From contig NC_049985.1 of NCBI RefSeq assembly GCF_000003815.2, forward strand, positions 12,385,847-12,447,225: a DNA stretch of 61,379 bases, written 5' to 3'. The position numbers were made by a program, and so were the translations under genes. The notes beneath the pieces are model-generated. The model had not been told where the DNA came from. It searched no databases and was given only the letters and a program-made list of their open reading frames with translations. The DNA is from Branchiostoma floridae. Lineage: Eukaryota > Chordata > Leptocardii > Amphioxiformes > Branchiostomatidae. This document shows positions 36,001 to 50,200 of this stretch, in pieces (the stretch's first letter is position 1; every line of letters starts with the position of its first letter).

Positions 36001-39000
36001 GTGGGCGGGGTGTACAGGGGCTTCACTTCTTCTTGTTCTGCTTCTTCTGTTCCTTCTTCAACCTCAACTGTCTCCTGCAGGGAACACAATTCGTCCACTT
36101 AGACATGACTTTAAGTTTAGCAATATTCTCCAGAAACTTTTCTATATACATATGTTAAAGCCTTACACATTTTGTATATCCTTTTACAGAGCTGCATTTT
36201 CATTCACTTCTCATTACAGGCTTCATCTTTAGTTCTAAGATGATACTTGGATATCTTATTAATTCCATTTGGTACTAATTCATCATAATCTATGAAGCCA
36301 ATATCTTAATGGCATGACAGCAATTTCAATATTATTGTAAATCTAAATCCGTAATATAGCTGAATTTCAGGCTATTCAAGCATCTATCAGAGCCTTTACA
36401 ATTACTAGAATTAATCCATGCCCTATTCTAAAATGGACAATAAAATCTAAACTTGTGCTGGTAAAAGTGATATACAAACATTTACCTCATCCTGGGCATG
36501 AGCAGACCAACCCAGCTGTAGCAGCAGCAGAACCACCAATGACAATCTCAGCAGCATCTTGTCTGATCCTGAAACAAAAAACAGGACACAAACCAATGTT
36601 TTCACTGAGGCACACAAACTGCATGTATTATTTACCACACAGCTTGCTCAAAGCTGGTGGTGTTCTTTGATTTTTTGAGTTTGTCTGGTACAATCACTTA
36701 ACATTCCATAGTCTGTGAATGTTGAGAGTGATGCATTTTCATGTAACAGAAAAATAAAAGGATTGGAGTATCAAGACTTGAACTACTCTAATGTGCCATG
36801 ACAAGAATCTTAGCTATAGGGACTGTGCGATATTTATCAGGGGGGGAGGGCTGGTGCGTTAGGGGGGGAGGGCCATGTTACTTTTTTTTTAGGTGGGGGG
36901 AGGGCCATGTTAATTTTTTTTTAGATAGGGGGGAGGGCCATGTTAATTTTTTTGAAAGAATTGTTTATACTCTTTTTGTTTTGATATCTTGACATGGCCC
37001 TAAAACTGATAAAATAAGCCTTCTGAATAGCCTAAAATGCAAGAGCTTCCGGGAGGCTTTGGCCCCCTAGGCCCCCCAAAGTGGCGCTGCCCTGGACCAG
37101 TGTTCCCGCCAGGCATACGTCATTCCGTCTACGGACTTATTTTTTTCTGGAAAGATGCACTCGGCTCGGCTGAGTTTCCCAAAATATTTAAGTATAAGTA
37201 ACAAAAGCGGTGCACGGTAAATATGTGAAGAATCCAAAACTATACACTTTATCTTTTATTTAAAACATTTCTTTTGTTTCAAAAAGACAAAATTTGCGGC
37301 AGAAAAAGGGGCCGCAATATTGTTGTCAAGTGTCGATCGAGTCGGCTGTGCACTGGCATTGGCGTCCGTAGCACATGGCGCGGCACGCCCCCCTCCCCAG
37401 ACGGACTGTCGATCGCAGCGCCCAGCATGTCTTTTCTGGCTACTCTTTCAAGACTACACCGGCACTGATCACTGCCAAAGATGCAGCAGATCGCCCTCCT
37501 TCGTATAATGTATAACGTTCTTGGTCTACTCTACTCTATGTAAAAAGAAATCCAGCGGTGAGCCAAAGATTTCACGCCGAAAACGGGGTTACCTGAGGTC
37601 GCACGAAACAAACGCACGCTCGTGGAAAATGACGGCGCGGCCTTGTAAAACCCGACCGATTCGATAAATTTGAGTAAAATCATCGGGCAAAATAATAAAA
37701 AAAAAACACAAGGTGTGATGGCGCCGTTTATTCTATCCTCTGGAAAAACTACTAGCATTTGATGCGGGAGGGCGCAACATCGATCGCACGAGGTAGGCAT
37801 TCTTTTAATATTCAATGCCGGAAAAAAATTGGCAGGGTTTTTCCATGGGCTGACGAACTCACTGGCTAGAGCCCTGTTTGGAAGCATCAAAACCCCAAAA
37901 TTTTCATATAGACATGACTGGACAAATAATACCCGGGCCAGATCACGGACTGCTGATTCCCCGAGCTTATAGTTATAACGTATTTTGGGGGAGAGGGCGG
38001 ACGTCGATAACTGAAAAACGGGAGTAAAAAAGGCAACCGGCATCCAATCTCAAGGGCATAATTTTCCTCCCAAATTGCAGGAAATTCTGTTTTAGAGGGT
38101 TTGAAAATCCAAATTTTCCCGGGGGAGCATGCCCCCCGGACCCCTGCCCCGACGCTGTGAAAAAATCCTGGCGAGAACACTGGCGCCCTTGTGCCCTGAC
38201 GTCTATATTAAGATTATTTTATCGGTTGTTTTTCTACCTGTTTAATTATGCCTGTCGGGGGGAGGGTCATGTTGATTTTTTTTAGGTGGAGGGGGAGGGT
38301 CACGTTAAATTTTTTTGAGATGGGGGGGAGGGCCATCAAAAAATTTTTTGATCCGACTTCCAATGCACCAGCCCTCCCCCCCCCCCCCGATAAATATCGT
38401 ACGGTCCCTATATGAATTTAAAAATTAGCATGATGGGCTATACTCTAATTGTATGTTAATCTATGATCCCTTCACTGAACAGCCCTTTTCCCACGGGATC
38501 AGTACTGACAGGTGTACACATGAATTTTCCATGCAGTATAATTTCTATGTAATTATTCACAAGCCCCTATTCAGGCCAACTCACACAAGCCTAGGTACAC
38601 AATGCCATTTATTTCCCAATAATATCAATAGTTACCAGAACAACCCCATGGTTGGTAACCCCAGAACAACTATGCAATAGATTATGCAATAATCATAAAA
38701 TTTTCAGTACCTGGTACCAACCATAAGACCTTGCCATTTGTGTATTGTTTTATACTGAAATGGAGATGACTGGCTGATAATATACATTCATATCCCACAG
38801 GAATGGGTTATAAATATCTCATCTTCAGTTGCTAGCAGTACCAATGTACTGTCTGGGATAGATCTACAATATCACCAACAAATTCTTTTTATCTGCAATA
38901 TTCTTGCATTTTGCAATATACTATTGCTGGTATATATATTTTTTGTTTGGAAAACACAAATTGGCCATGGATAAAATGTTTCTTTAGCAGGGTTGGACAA

Positions 39001-41800
39001 GTTTTCTCAAATTCACATTGTCCTATCGGGAAAGCACATGAAAATTTTACTTGCCCAAACCAATTTTTCACTTGCCAAAAATTCAAATGTCACTTTTATA
39101 TTCATTTTCAGACACAGCAATGTAATTCTCTTTATTGCCACTATATTCTATGTTGACCATTGCTTGATGTCATGACTGCAAAAAGTAACAAGTATATCAA
39201 AATCTCACTCAATGGAAAAATCTTACCCAATCAGCACTGTATTTCACTTTACTAAAATAGAGACAATAGGGCTAGTGGGCTTGTTCAACCCTGCTTTAGG
39301 GCAAATTACATGTATAATAACAATTAAGGGTAACAGACATGACATTTTCTCACAGCTGTCACAAAGATTATTCCAATAACATGTGCTTGGGTTTTTTGGT
39401 TGAATCACAATGAGATCTTGGTAGTCTATGTACATACAGGTATATGTATCAATCAATACATAGTTGAGACAGTGATGTTTGTTCCACCGCTAAAACTGAA
39501 TGCCATGTACTCATCAATCAATGTCATAGTGATATGGAACAAAGAATCACTCATTTGGGGCCTTGTGTACAGAGTATTTGTCTCATTTGCACACATGCAG
39601 TCTGCAAATGCGCATATATCAATACCCGGTCTGTATATAAAAGGACATTGAAAATAGAACATTTTTATGGTAGGCCTCTGAAGGCTATCATCTATAATGT
39701 CTTTACTTTATCCATCCACTTCTAATAACAGATAAACAGAAGAATCCAGCTTTGCAGAAGAGGATGTTATTACATCTTATCTATGAATATCCTGTGAGAT
39801 ATCACTGTCCTACACATGCCTGTTCCTATCCAAAGTCTCAGGAGCCCTGCTGTATCAGTGGTGCCACATTTCAGACATGCATGGCTCACAAGAAAAAGGA
39901 AGCTTTTTTTAGTGTAACAAGCAGACGTTGCTTTGTCCAAACTGAACAACTATCATTACAAAACGATGTTTGTTCTTGATCAGTCGGTACTTTGGTGAAC
40001 ACAGTTTCAGGGAGTAAATATATCATTAGTCAGATTACTATCTGATAGAAGTTTTACTTATATGCATAGTCCTCTGCTTTTATTGTATCTTCTTATTGGA
40101 TTTATACTTACTAAGTGGTATGCCAAAGAACAAAAGGCAAATAAATGGGTGTGGTTTGATTTACACCAAGGAGCTTTTGTTTACACAGAAGGGTTGCAAA
40201 AAGGTATAAACATTTGCATTTGCCAAGATTCAACCTGAACTCCACTTTGTTTAACAATGGTCAAACTCAAACTCCAGTAAATGCATTGATCACTGGAAAT
40301 GTGAGGATGTTACTTTGATTGAATGGCTTACTCAAACCTGAAATTTCAACCCATGAACTGATAGAAGGTACTAGTAGAAAAGAAGGTGCGCATACTAGCA
40401 GTTACACATACAAAATTCTCAACTGAGAATTTCTGATGAATGTCAATTGCTTACATACACAATTAAGAGACGTGTAAACTCTTTTCCCAACCACATCACA
40501 ACCACACACCACCCTTTACACAGAAATATGGAACATTTGTGATTATTGTAAAACACACCGGTACCTGGTACAAGTGTACACTGACTTGATCAAATGCTTA
40601 GCTGTTTGTACTGCCTTTCCAAACAGGAGAAATTTAATCCAGACAACAGAGCACTGTTTAGCCAACAGATTTAAGTACATGCCATGCTATTGTTACCTCT
40701 TCAGTTAAAACAGAGACAGCCCTTGAATGACTTGATCCTGATTGTTCTTTTATGCTTCAGATCTTTTGCCTAATCTGTTTTTTTCTCTCCTACAAGTCTC
40801 TGTAAAATATACCGTTTAAAATTAACAAAACTAGAATCTTTCTTTCTTTATTTATTTATTTATTGGTTTGGCTGCACCGAACAGACAGCCAGGGCTGCCC
40901 AACTAGCCTATGGCTATTACAAAGGGCTAGCCCTGCTGACAAACACATAAACAATACAAATTAAAAAAAAGAACATTTGTATGTACATGGTGTAGGATAA
41001 CTTACATATCATCTAAAGTGGAGTATATAACATCATATCATCGACAACAATATTTGCAATGAGAGGTCAGGGTCTGTATATACACGTGTATGACTAATTT
41101 ACCATACTTTCTTTCTTTCTTTCGTTTTTGAGGCTACCAACTTCAATTTGCTGAAGACAATTTGGAATCCTTTGTTTCATAATATACAAATCATAATAAA
41201 ATAAATCTATGTGAACCTGACGCAAATTAATTTCAACCCAGAAAATTTCAATACCGGTAATACTACCAATAAGTTAATGGAAAATTTTATGATGATTAGA
41301 TATTGTAGTAAATTCTGGATAAAATGGGGAGGTGTTTCTGAGCAAAATTTCAACAAATATTTTTTCCATAAATTAAGATGCAATTTTTCTCCTGCAACAC
41401 TGAATTTACATTCTTATGATTCTAATGGAAATTCACGTTCTGTTGTGCATAATCATTTCTAATACTGGCATCAACTGTACACTAAAATAGCTGCACTAAA
41501 ACCAATATCTCCTAAAAAAAATTACCTCCCCCCTCCCCATGGTCATGACAATGCATACTGATATCATCAGCACATGTGGGGAGGCCGTCAATGGGGAGGG
41601 GCCACAACCCACATGTGAAAAACGCTACGCCTCCCCTTTTCCAACACGTTCCGAAAGCATACCTTGTCACTCGAAGACTCTGGCGTTTCCCGACCCGCTA
41701 ACGAACGACACGTTGTGAACAAAATATTCAAGAATAGGGATTTGAGTCGTAATATCGGCACTAAAATAACCAGGAAGAGAAACTCACCTTTCCCCGGCAT
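27060..41800 (-). CDS. CANX: Calnexin, ER membrane lectin chaperone
   Basis: Coding exons: 41800-41788, 36568-36486, 36074-35941, 35803-35680, 35196-35120, 34913-34832, 34610-34542, 34338-34215, 32449-32371, 32143-32069, 31819-31784, 31213-31100, 30468-30428, 29940-29825, 29702-29628, 29389-29243, 29017-28898, 28453-28328, 28034-27867, 27451-27420, 27096-27060. They encode 623 residues. Calnexin retains monoglucosylated glycoproteins in the ER for folding. Visible: signal peptide ([16 protein letters not shown]); lectin domain with the disulfide pair [10 protein letters not shown] and MFGPDKCG; P domain with four IxDPxxxKPxDW-type and four GxWxxPxIxNPxY-type motifs and a Cys pair (RCEAAPGC); one membrane helix ([16 protein letters not shown], about 482-497); a juxtamembrane CC (palmitoylated in human); a Glu-rich cytosolic tail; and a basic end RKRRVRKD. 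Starting at MPGKGSDKMLL joins in frame to the signal-peptide exon; M at 36557 is the alternative start. Confidence 0.96.
28638..28846. mobile_element. MITE in a calnexin intron
   Basis: A 209-bp element with inverted ends CAGGGCTGTCTCCAG and CTGGAGACAGCCCTG, a perfect 15-bp match. No coding capacity. No clear target duplication. Confidence 0.7.
29941..30236. repeat. Intronic duplication in calnexin, copy 1
   Basis: About 250-300 bp, closely similar to 31440-31715. Shared blocks include gttctatctccttgtatcttaag, the catatatgcagtaacatgcc region and gctttggccccgcctgcc. The similarity begins next to the exon at 29940, which suggests intron and exon neighbourhood duplication. Confidence 0.75.
31440..31715. 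repeat. Intronic duplication in calnexin, copy 2
   Basis: Partner of 29941-30236, same orientation. It lacks a segment of copy 1 (about 25 bp near 30005) and has short indels. It sits between two P-domain exons (31784-31819 and 31100-31213). Confidence 0.75.
32776..33870. repeat. 246-bp tandem repeats with octamer palindromes, followed by a (CA)n tract, calnexin intron
   Basis: The phrase accaaaaatc.tga starts at 32776, 33047, 33293 and 33539, giving spacings of 271, 246 and 246 bp. Each unit carries ATTAATTATGCAAAT and its inverse complement ATTTGCATAATTAAT, so it can fold as a palindrome. ATGCAAAT is the POU/Oct octamer. The tail 33560-33860 has a related phrase (gcaagccgctagggggcc) also seen near the window end (61335-61365), so the family is dispersed. 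A (CA)n microsatellite runs about 33864-33888. Confidence 0.75.
35581..35620 (+). repeat. Poly-C tract plus (CA)n microsatellite
   Basis: A C-rich run at 35581-35603 followed by alternating CA to 35620, inside a calnexin intron. Confidence 0.85.
36819..38408. mobile_element. DNA transposon with 20-bp-plus terminal inverted repeats, host of a nested element, calnexin intron 1
   Basis: Ends GGGACTGTGCGATATTTATC and GATAAATATCGTACGGTCCC are near-perfect inverse complements. The similarity extends inward through a G-rich / C-rich segment and agggctggtgc / gcaccagccct. The direct repeat TATA (36815-36818 and 38409-38412), or TA within it, is a likely target duplication. A separate element (37098-38182) is inserted inside. 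No transposase recognised; non-autonomous. Confidence 0.75.
37098..38182. mobile_element. hAT-like non-autonomous element nested in another transposon
   Basis: Ends CAGTGTTCCCGCCAGG and CCTGGCGAGAACACTG. Internal blocks (for example 37262-37520 and 37540-37880) match the element at 59276-60928 in reverse orientation. It lacks the roughly 700-bp segment found there. Open frames inside (such as 37531-38043 minus) show no domain I recognise. Confidence 0.75.
38988..39293. mobile_element. MITE with CAGGGTTGGACAAG ends
   Basis: A 306-bp element with ends CAGGGTTGGACAAG and CTTGTTCAACCCTG, nearly perfect. It has a 6-bp flanking duplication CTTTAG (38982-38987 and 39294-39299) and the repeated subterminal motif cttgcc / ttgccc. 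hAT-like. Non-coding. Confidence 0.8.
40850..40990. repeat. Probable retroelement 3' tail with TTTA repeats
   Basis: A TTTA-type run (about 40850-40865) beside a GC-richer block (gctgcaccgaacagacagcc; ggctagccctgct) and an A-run near 40962. The arrangement resembles the 3' end of the element at 9535-10640, but I cannot assign a family. Confidence 0.35.
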
Positions 41801-42407
41801 GGCCCAGAACGTGGAACGATCTGACTGGCTGATAGACGATTGGACTATCTCACCACCAAATTATGGTGTACTTTTGATGTTTTTTCCATTATCCAATCAA
41901 AATTTGATATATTATGAACTAGGATGACAATTTTTTACTAAAATATATTAATTATTTCAATAATATTACTATAAGTATGCAGTAAACTGTTATAAAAGTA
42001 TAACATAAAATATTGCCCCTACCCCTCTACGGCATATGGTATAAGCTAAGGTGTGTTATACAAAGACGTTTCTGGTTGGTCTATATGGAAGGACACCACA
42101 GAAAATAGCCAATGACTAATCATGACGCTTGCATGGAACCATCTAGAACATAATAGAATACGTAACACATGGGGCCGTATCACTATGCAACAAGAAATAT
42201 TCCTGCGATACATCTGCATTTTTTTTTCTACATTTCCTTACGTATCTCCACAAAATTGAGAAATAATGTAGAGCTGACATTTTCTTATATTTTTAGAGTT
42301 CATACTTCAAATTCTTACAAAGAACTGAAGCATGAATAGAATAGATAGTATTTTCTATGTACTATTTTCTTGCACTGCACCAGGATATATGAGTAAAAGG
42401 TCTTGAG
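41801..42407. promoter_or_regulatory. Head-to-head promoter region of calnexin (-) and polyubiquitin (+)
   Basis: The calnexin start codon (41800, minus) and the polyubiquitin TATA box (42408) are about 600 bp apart. CGTGG-N9-ACTGG at 41810-41828 reads on the calnexin strand as CCAGT-N9-CCACG, one base from the ER stress element CCAAT-N9-CCACG. A CCAAT (minus strand) lies at 41843-41839 and another CCAAT-N9-TGACG at 42109-42127. A GAAnnATCnnGAA heat-shock-like site is at 42136-42148. All are motif matches only. Confidence 0.5.
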
Positions 42408-42414
42408 TATAAAG
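42408..42414 (+). promoter_or_regulatory. TATA box of the polyubiquitin gene
   Basis: TATAAAG lies about 85 bp upstream of the 5'UTR splice donor at 42499/42500. This places the start of transcription near 42438-42445 and leaves a non-coding first exon of about 60 bp. Confidence 0.6.
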
Positions 42415-42499
42415 TACGGGAAATTTGTTGTTCAGCATTTGTTCCTGAAAACAGTTTTGAAGCAGTTTTGTCGTTTGTTTCCTGCTCGTTCATTAGAAG

Positions 42500-44895
<2,396 letters not shown>

Positions 44896-45093
44896 GGAAA
44901 CAATGCTATGGCTGAAACATTCCTCATAAAATGCATGTTCATCAGTGTTTAGCTTTAAAGCACTTAAAAAGTTGACAAAATTGAATTTATCTTGGAAAAG
45001 CTTTTTTTTTAAGCAAACACAGAATTGTCTTTCATGTAATTTTGTACTGTCCTTTGCACCATATTCCGTGTAGTGATGCCACTTGTTATCTTT

Positions 45094-45099
45094 AATAAA
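45094..45099 (+). terminator. Poly(A) signal of polyubiquitin
   Basis: AATAAA, 200 bp after the TAA, followed by a T-rich, GT-containing stretch at 45118-45145. Confidence 0.75.
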
Positions 45100-45129
45100 G
45101 AGCAATGAGCATTGGATACTGTTGTTTTG

Positions 45130-45980
45130 AATTTTGTTCAAATAACCTTTTGCATTTGTATACTCCCAGCTGCCTGAAAACTGATTCGAAATTAATCCTA
45201 GTTAGGATGGAAGGCCAGTAATGTTCAACTCAGCTCTTTGGGGGTACTAACTCAAGGACAAGGGCAGTTCATATAAAAAAAAAATAATGTCCTTGGCTCA
45301 ACCAAGTACATGTATTATCCAAATGCATATGGCATTTGGGATGTATAAAGAAAGGAATACTGTACGGCAAGTTGAGAACTTAAGATTCTGTGAGGTGCAC
45401 AAAATGAAGTTATAGAGATCCCTGGTAAAGTATAAGATAGGGCTGAATATGACCAACAGAGTGTTAGCAGGAAGGATATCATTTCCCCTTAGCTGGAAAA
45501 TAAAACCAAACTGGTAGGCAAACTAACTTTGCATATTAGCCAACCAAATTAAAAAAAATATGCAGATGGTGCTACCTGGCTGGCAATGTCATCCCCACCA
45601 TTCTTGAGTGATAGCCAAATTGGAAGGGAATAAGAAAAGTTAACTCTGGAATGGATACTGTAAATGCATTCATGTTTTCAAGGATTTGATTTTGTTGTAA
45701 AGGAGAAAATGCAAAAGGAAGTGTTTTTGACTTAACAACAGTGCTCAAGTCACATTCTGTAAAGTAACTGAAACTGGCGCATTAACAGACAGCCAGTTAG
45801 AAAACAAAGTTGCTTATCTGAGTCTTCTCTTACACATGACAAAAATAAGGACACATACAAAATAACGAACACTAAATAACATAGTCAAAAGATAATGATA
45901 ACGACGTGAAAATAAGGAATCAAGTAACAGAGTGAACGTGATGCTGGTTTACAAACTTAGGAATAATCAAATAAGGCTAT
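45130..45980. other. Intergenic DNA downstream of polyubiquitin
   Basis: No genes recognised. The stretch 45658-45720 (tactgtaaatgcattcatg..) looks like one decayed end of the MITE family seen intact at 55067-55274. Confidence 0.4.
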
Positions 45981-45989
45981 ATAATCAAC

Positions 45990-47275
45990 AAACTAAAAAC
46001 GACCTGTCTGTTGAATGAACTTAAATACAGCATCAAATAAAAGACAATTTTGAATGGGGGATAAGAGTGCATTTCCCCTAAGTAGAGTTGAACATACAAT
46101 ATTTTCAGTGGTGTGTCTTGGGTCAAATGGTGAGATACCCTGCATGAACATAGTGGTTAAAGATGACAACATATCAAGTCTTGCATCATTGTATAGAGGA
46201 CAGTGTAGAAAATAATGTATAGTTGATTCGTTAGGGTGGCCGCATTTACACATAGGACTATTTACACATTTATGTTGGAACAGGTGGAAATTCAACTGAC
46301 TGAAGTTAAGTCTAAGTCTAGTGAGATGGATTTCTGGGACCATGCGAGAAGTGAAGGTCGGTAGGAGGTCTATAGAAAAAAGACATTTTTGAAGCTAGCA
46401 ACAGAGGGAGATACTCTGGTAGTGAGTGGTAGTTGATTCCATGAAAGAACAGAGGAAGGTAAGAATGATCTCCTGTACTTCTCAGTTCTAGAAGGAATTT
46501 GGATATAATTTTGATTAGCATGAAGGCTGTATGTAGTGCGGTCACAGATCTGGGGTGGAATAATTTCACAAAGATAGTAAGATGAACAAGTTTGTGCTTT
46601 TGGCGTCTGCTGGCAGTAGTTTCCCAGAAAGAAAATTCTCTTCAATAAATTTGTTCGTTTCATTGCATTAGTTGTAATAATTGAAACATGTAATGACCAT
46701 GATAATTTTGGCGTAAGATGTAGGCCGAGGTGTTTATGAGAGGATACCTCAGTCAACCGAATACCCATAAAATACAGTGGTGGATGTACAACTTTAGTAA
46801 AAGTTATTAGTTGAGTTTTAAGAGGGTTGAATGTAACGAGCCACTGACGTGACCAGTTATGAACTAGTCTAAGATCATGATTTAGCCTATCAGCTGAGGT
46901 AATAGGGTCTCTAACAATCTCAGTTAGTGAGGTATGATCTGCAAATAAGCGGCCATCCGTTTCTAAGTTCCACCAAGTCATTGATGAAAACAAGGAAAAG
47001 AAGTGGGCCCAAAATGGAGCCCTGTGGGACACCAGCACCAATGGGCAACCATTCAGAACAGACTCCGTTGAGTACAACATGCTGCTCACGGTCATTTAAA
47101 TATGACTCAATCCAGGCAAGGAGGGGACCAGTTATTCCTAATTGTTTTAACATAAAAATTAGCCCCAAGTGCCAGACTTTATCAAATGCTTTAGATATGT
47201 CTAAAAAGACAGTACGTACATCAAGTCCTTGGTCAAGTGCTTGATGCATATTATGTGTTAGATATAACAATGAGT
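45990..47275 (-). mobile_element. Degenerate non-LTR retrotransposon (reverse transcriptase), minus strand
   Basis: Reading from 47270 down: [14 protein letters not shown] (palm motif A), [20 protein letters not shown] (motif B region), then a frameshift near 46950. The catalytic FADD-type box appears as LFADHTSL, with the second Asp lost. WLVTFNPLKTQLITFTK and a C-terminal cysteine/histidine motif CKCGHPNESTIHYFLHCPLY (46230-46150) follow in further frames. 5'-truncated, at least two frame changes, catalytic residue lost: dead. Family probably Jockey/CR1/I-like. Confidence 0.85.
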
Positions 47276-50200
47276 TAACTGTCGAGTCTCCCGTAAGTAT
47301 TCATGCATCATCACCTTTTGCCTGGTATCATCACCTAAACAGGGATCTCCAACACATAATGAAACAGTGCAATGTAAAGTACACATTGTGCTTAGACATG
47401 GGGTAGACAGGGAGAAAACAGATCATTTCTGTGGTGGTTTGAGTTTGTGGTGAATCGGTCACCGCAAAAATTGCTAACATAAAACTACTGCAAACATTTC
47501 TGCACTTACAGTAATCCTGACAACCATCATTTTCCAAGCAGAGGTTAGGTTGCAGAGATAGTAGTGGTCAGGAATTTTGCTGGTAAAAATTTTTGCTGGT
47601 AAAAATCCTGACCAATAAATACTATCTCCATCTCTGCATGGAGAGCAGACAACAATTTTGACAGAAATTCTTAGCAGGTGCAGCAGTCAAGATTATGCAT
47701 GACAGATTTCTCCCAATTAATTTACCATCCCACCTATCCAGCTGCTAGAAGCAGTAGGAAGCTGAACTGATCAGAAAACTATTATTTAATATCGCAATAA
47801 CGTATCTATTAGGACACCAGTCTTACCATTTGGAGAAGATAGGTATAACACTAACAGTAAATAATGATCAGTAACACAAACAACAAGACCAAAACTTTTT
47901 TTTCACAAAGACCTGTAATGTGAGCATCCTTAGTAACCCATTTGCATCCAACATGAAAGAAAAGTACAGGTACATGTATTACCTTCAAGGGTAAATTCTA
48001 CTTCAACACATGCAATTTACCACAATTTGGGCATACATTTTATGAACATGCATTTTTTTTTCACTTTGGGCACAACAGGCTTGATGAACTCAAGAAGTAG
48101 CATCACCCCAAATACATTTCATCCTGCAATGATAAGTATTTACAAAGTAAAGATGGACAACAGATCAGGAAATGTGACTTTTCAAACCTCAGGAGTCCCC
48201 ACTCTGAGAACAATGTCTATCTTAAGAGCAACACAAGTATAATCCTTTTAGTTATATATAAACATTTAGGAAATCCGTTTTCTGTACAATCTCACATACA
48301 TGTACATAATAATATCTCTTTTTAATCTCTCAAAAATACATGATGGCCTGGCTCTGTACTTGATTAAACCCACATTTTACTTCTATCTGCCCCATTGAGT
48401 ACAAATCTGTATCAGCTGTGATGACATCAGATGTTGCTATAACACAACTATACTCAGGTCCATTCCACATCACTGTGTAGCTTTGTGATATTTAAAACCA
48501 ATCAGAATAAAAGAATATTTAAGTCACAATGTTTATAAACATGTCAAAAACTACAAAATAAAAAGTTTTTAATTAGCTTCCTAACATTTCTAAAGTGGCT
48601 AAAAGATATCTTTAATGTGAATAATTTTCACATGCATATTTGATTGTTTCATTTTTATAAAGGACTCAAGGAAAGTTGGCTATTGTCCTATAAAACAATA
48701 GGTTTACTTAGCCTAACAGGTTGATTTTGTTAATCTTAAGATTGCACTGTTCTTTTCTGGTAAACGCTATTTGTAGTACATAAGCATACTACCCGAATGA
48801 GAATGGCTTCCTTCCTAGCCCAATAACCAAATTAAAAATATTCACCATGACATGCATTTTTCTAAATAAAGAGAGTATGGTGTTACCATTGTTTTTCAAT
48901 TCTTCAAAATAAATACTTCAAAGATTCCAAATGTTTTCAATATTCAGAAAAGTCCAAAATGCCTATGTTTCTTTACTATTAATATATATTAATATTACTT
49001 TTTTACAAATGATTTGATAGGTTTGAAAAAATTTACAAAATGAAAACACCCACACAAGTAGATGGAATGGACCTTATCACAGCAAAATCAGCCAACATCA
49101 GCTCATAGAATTCCAATTTCTCCTCCATTACAATACTATTCAGCCAATGTTTCTCTACAAGTAATGTCAAATCTTTAGGCCTTCTCCTTCATAAAACTAT
49201 TTTCATTTCATTAACATCAAAACATCAACTATTGCAAATCTTCCATGATAACTGTTCTATTCTTCTGGTTCTTTTCAAGATATGACAAAACTACAAAGGA
49301 CCATGATTGTCAACTACAAAAATATGTACAGGGCATATCTTTGAAAGCTTTCAGGAAAGTCAAACAAGGACAGTGGAAAATATCAATTACAAACCTCTTT
49401 GTGAAGACAATGATCCAGCTGTACACATCATGAGCCAAGGAACCACTAGCAGCTATTCAATGTTTACTATCCACAGTAACAAAGTTCTGTCTTTAGTTTT
49501 TTTTTACTTGTGTTCTCCTAGTTTCTATCATATACACAAGACAATAAAAACGGTACAAAACCTCCTTATCATGGCCAGTTTGTGCATGACTGGATGTTAT
49601 ATGAAGCTCATCTGTAATTTCTGAATATGAATTTTTTGTTCCACCGCTTCTTCCAATTCTACTGTCAGTGATTGAGGAACTTGCACAACCAAACTGAGTT
49701 ACTCTTAGAAAAGCACCCCAAATACATCGTGTTGTCTTGTACTCATATATGCTAATTATTTGTCCTATGTGGGCAGCTGTAACCTTCTCCCTGCTTTGTA
49801 TAGGGTGAGGAAACTGGAAGAAGGTCACACTTTCCAATCACAAGGTACCTAAATAAAGGCAACCATACACAAATAATTTATCCATAGGAACATTGCTGTG
49901 AAATGGTCATCAGCTAAACAGAATTACATATGTCATGAAGAGAATTACAGTTGGGACACCAACATCAATGTACAAAGGAGAGAAGATAACAACAGCTTAC
50001 AACCATTTTGTTTTCTATCTCTGATGTAATTCAACTTTCAGAAGTGCTAGAGGTTTGCCAATATTAATGTAGTTACTGCTATATTTTGGTTGGAACAAGC
50101 ACTGAATATATATCACATCAATGTGGTTCCTAGCTGTTACTAACACATCTTTTTTCAACCTGTTATGTGACAAGGAAAGATCAGGAGGATTGCTACCTTG

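Larger units (their letters stand above)
38413..41787. other. Remainder of calnexin intron 1
   Basis: AT-rich, no exon-like frames. It holds a MITE (38988-39293), a possible retroelement 3' tail (40850-40990) and short CTTT runs near 41106-41124. Nothing else supported. Confidence 0.45.

Noticed and set aside
37531-38043. 170-residue minus-strand frame inside the nested element, considered as transposase
   Set aside because: No recognisable catalytic or DNA-binding motif, and the homologous region at 59.5-59.8 kb does not keep the frame.
41588-41800. Minus-strand open frame [10 protein letters not shown]..
   Set aside because: Only the first 13 bases are coding for calnexin; a GTGAGT donor follows and the rest is intron.
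42136-42148. Strong heat-shock element upstream of polyubiquitin
   Set aside because: The middle triplet is ATC rather than TTC, so I list it only as heat-shock-like within the promoter entry.
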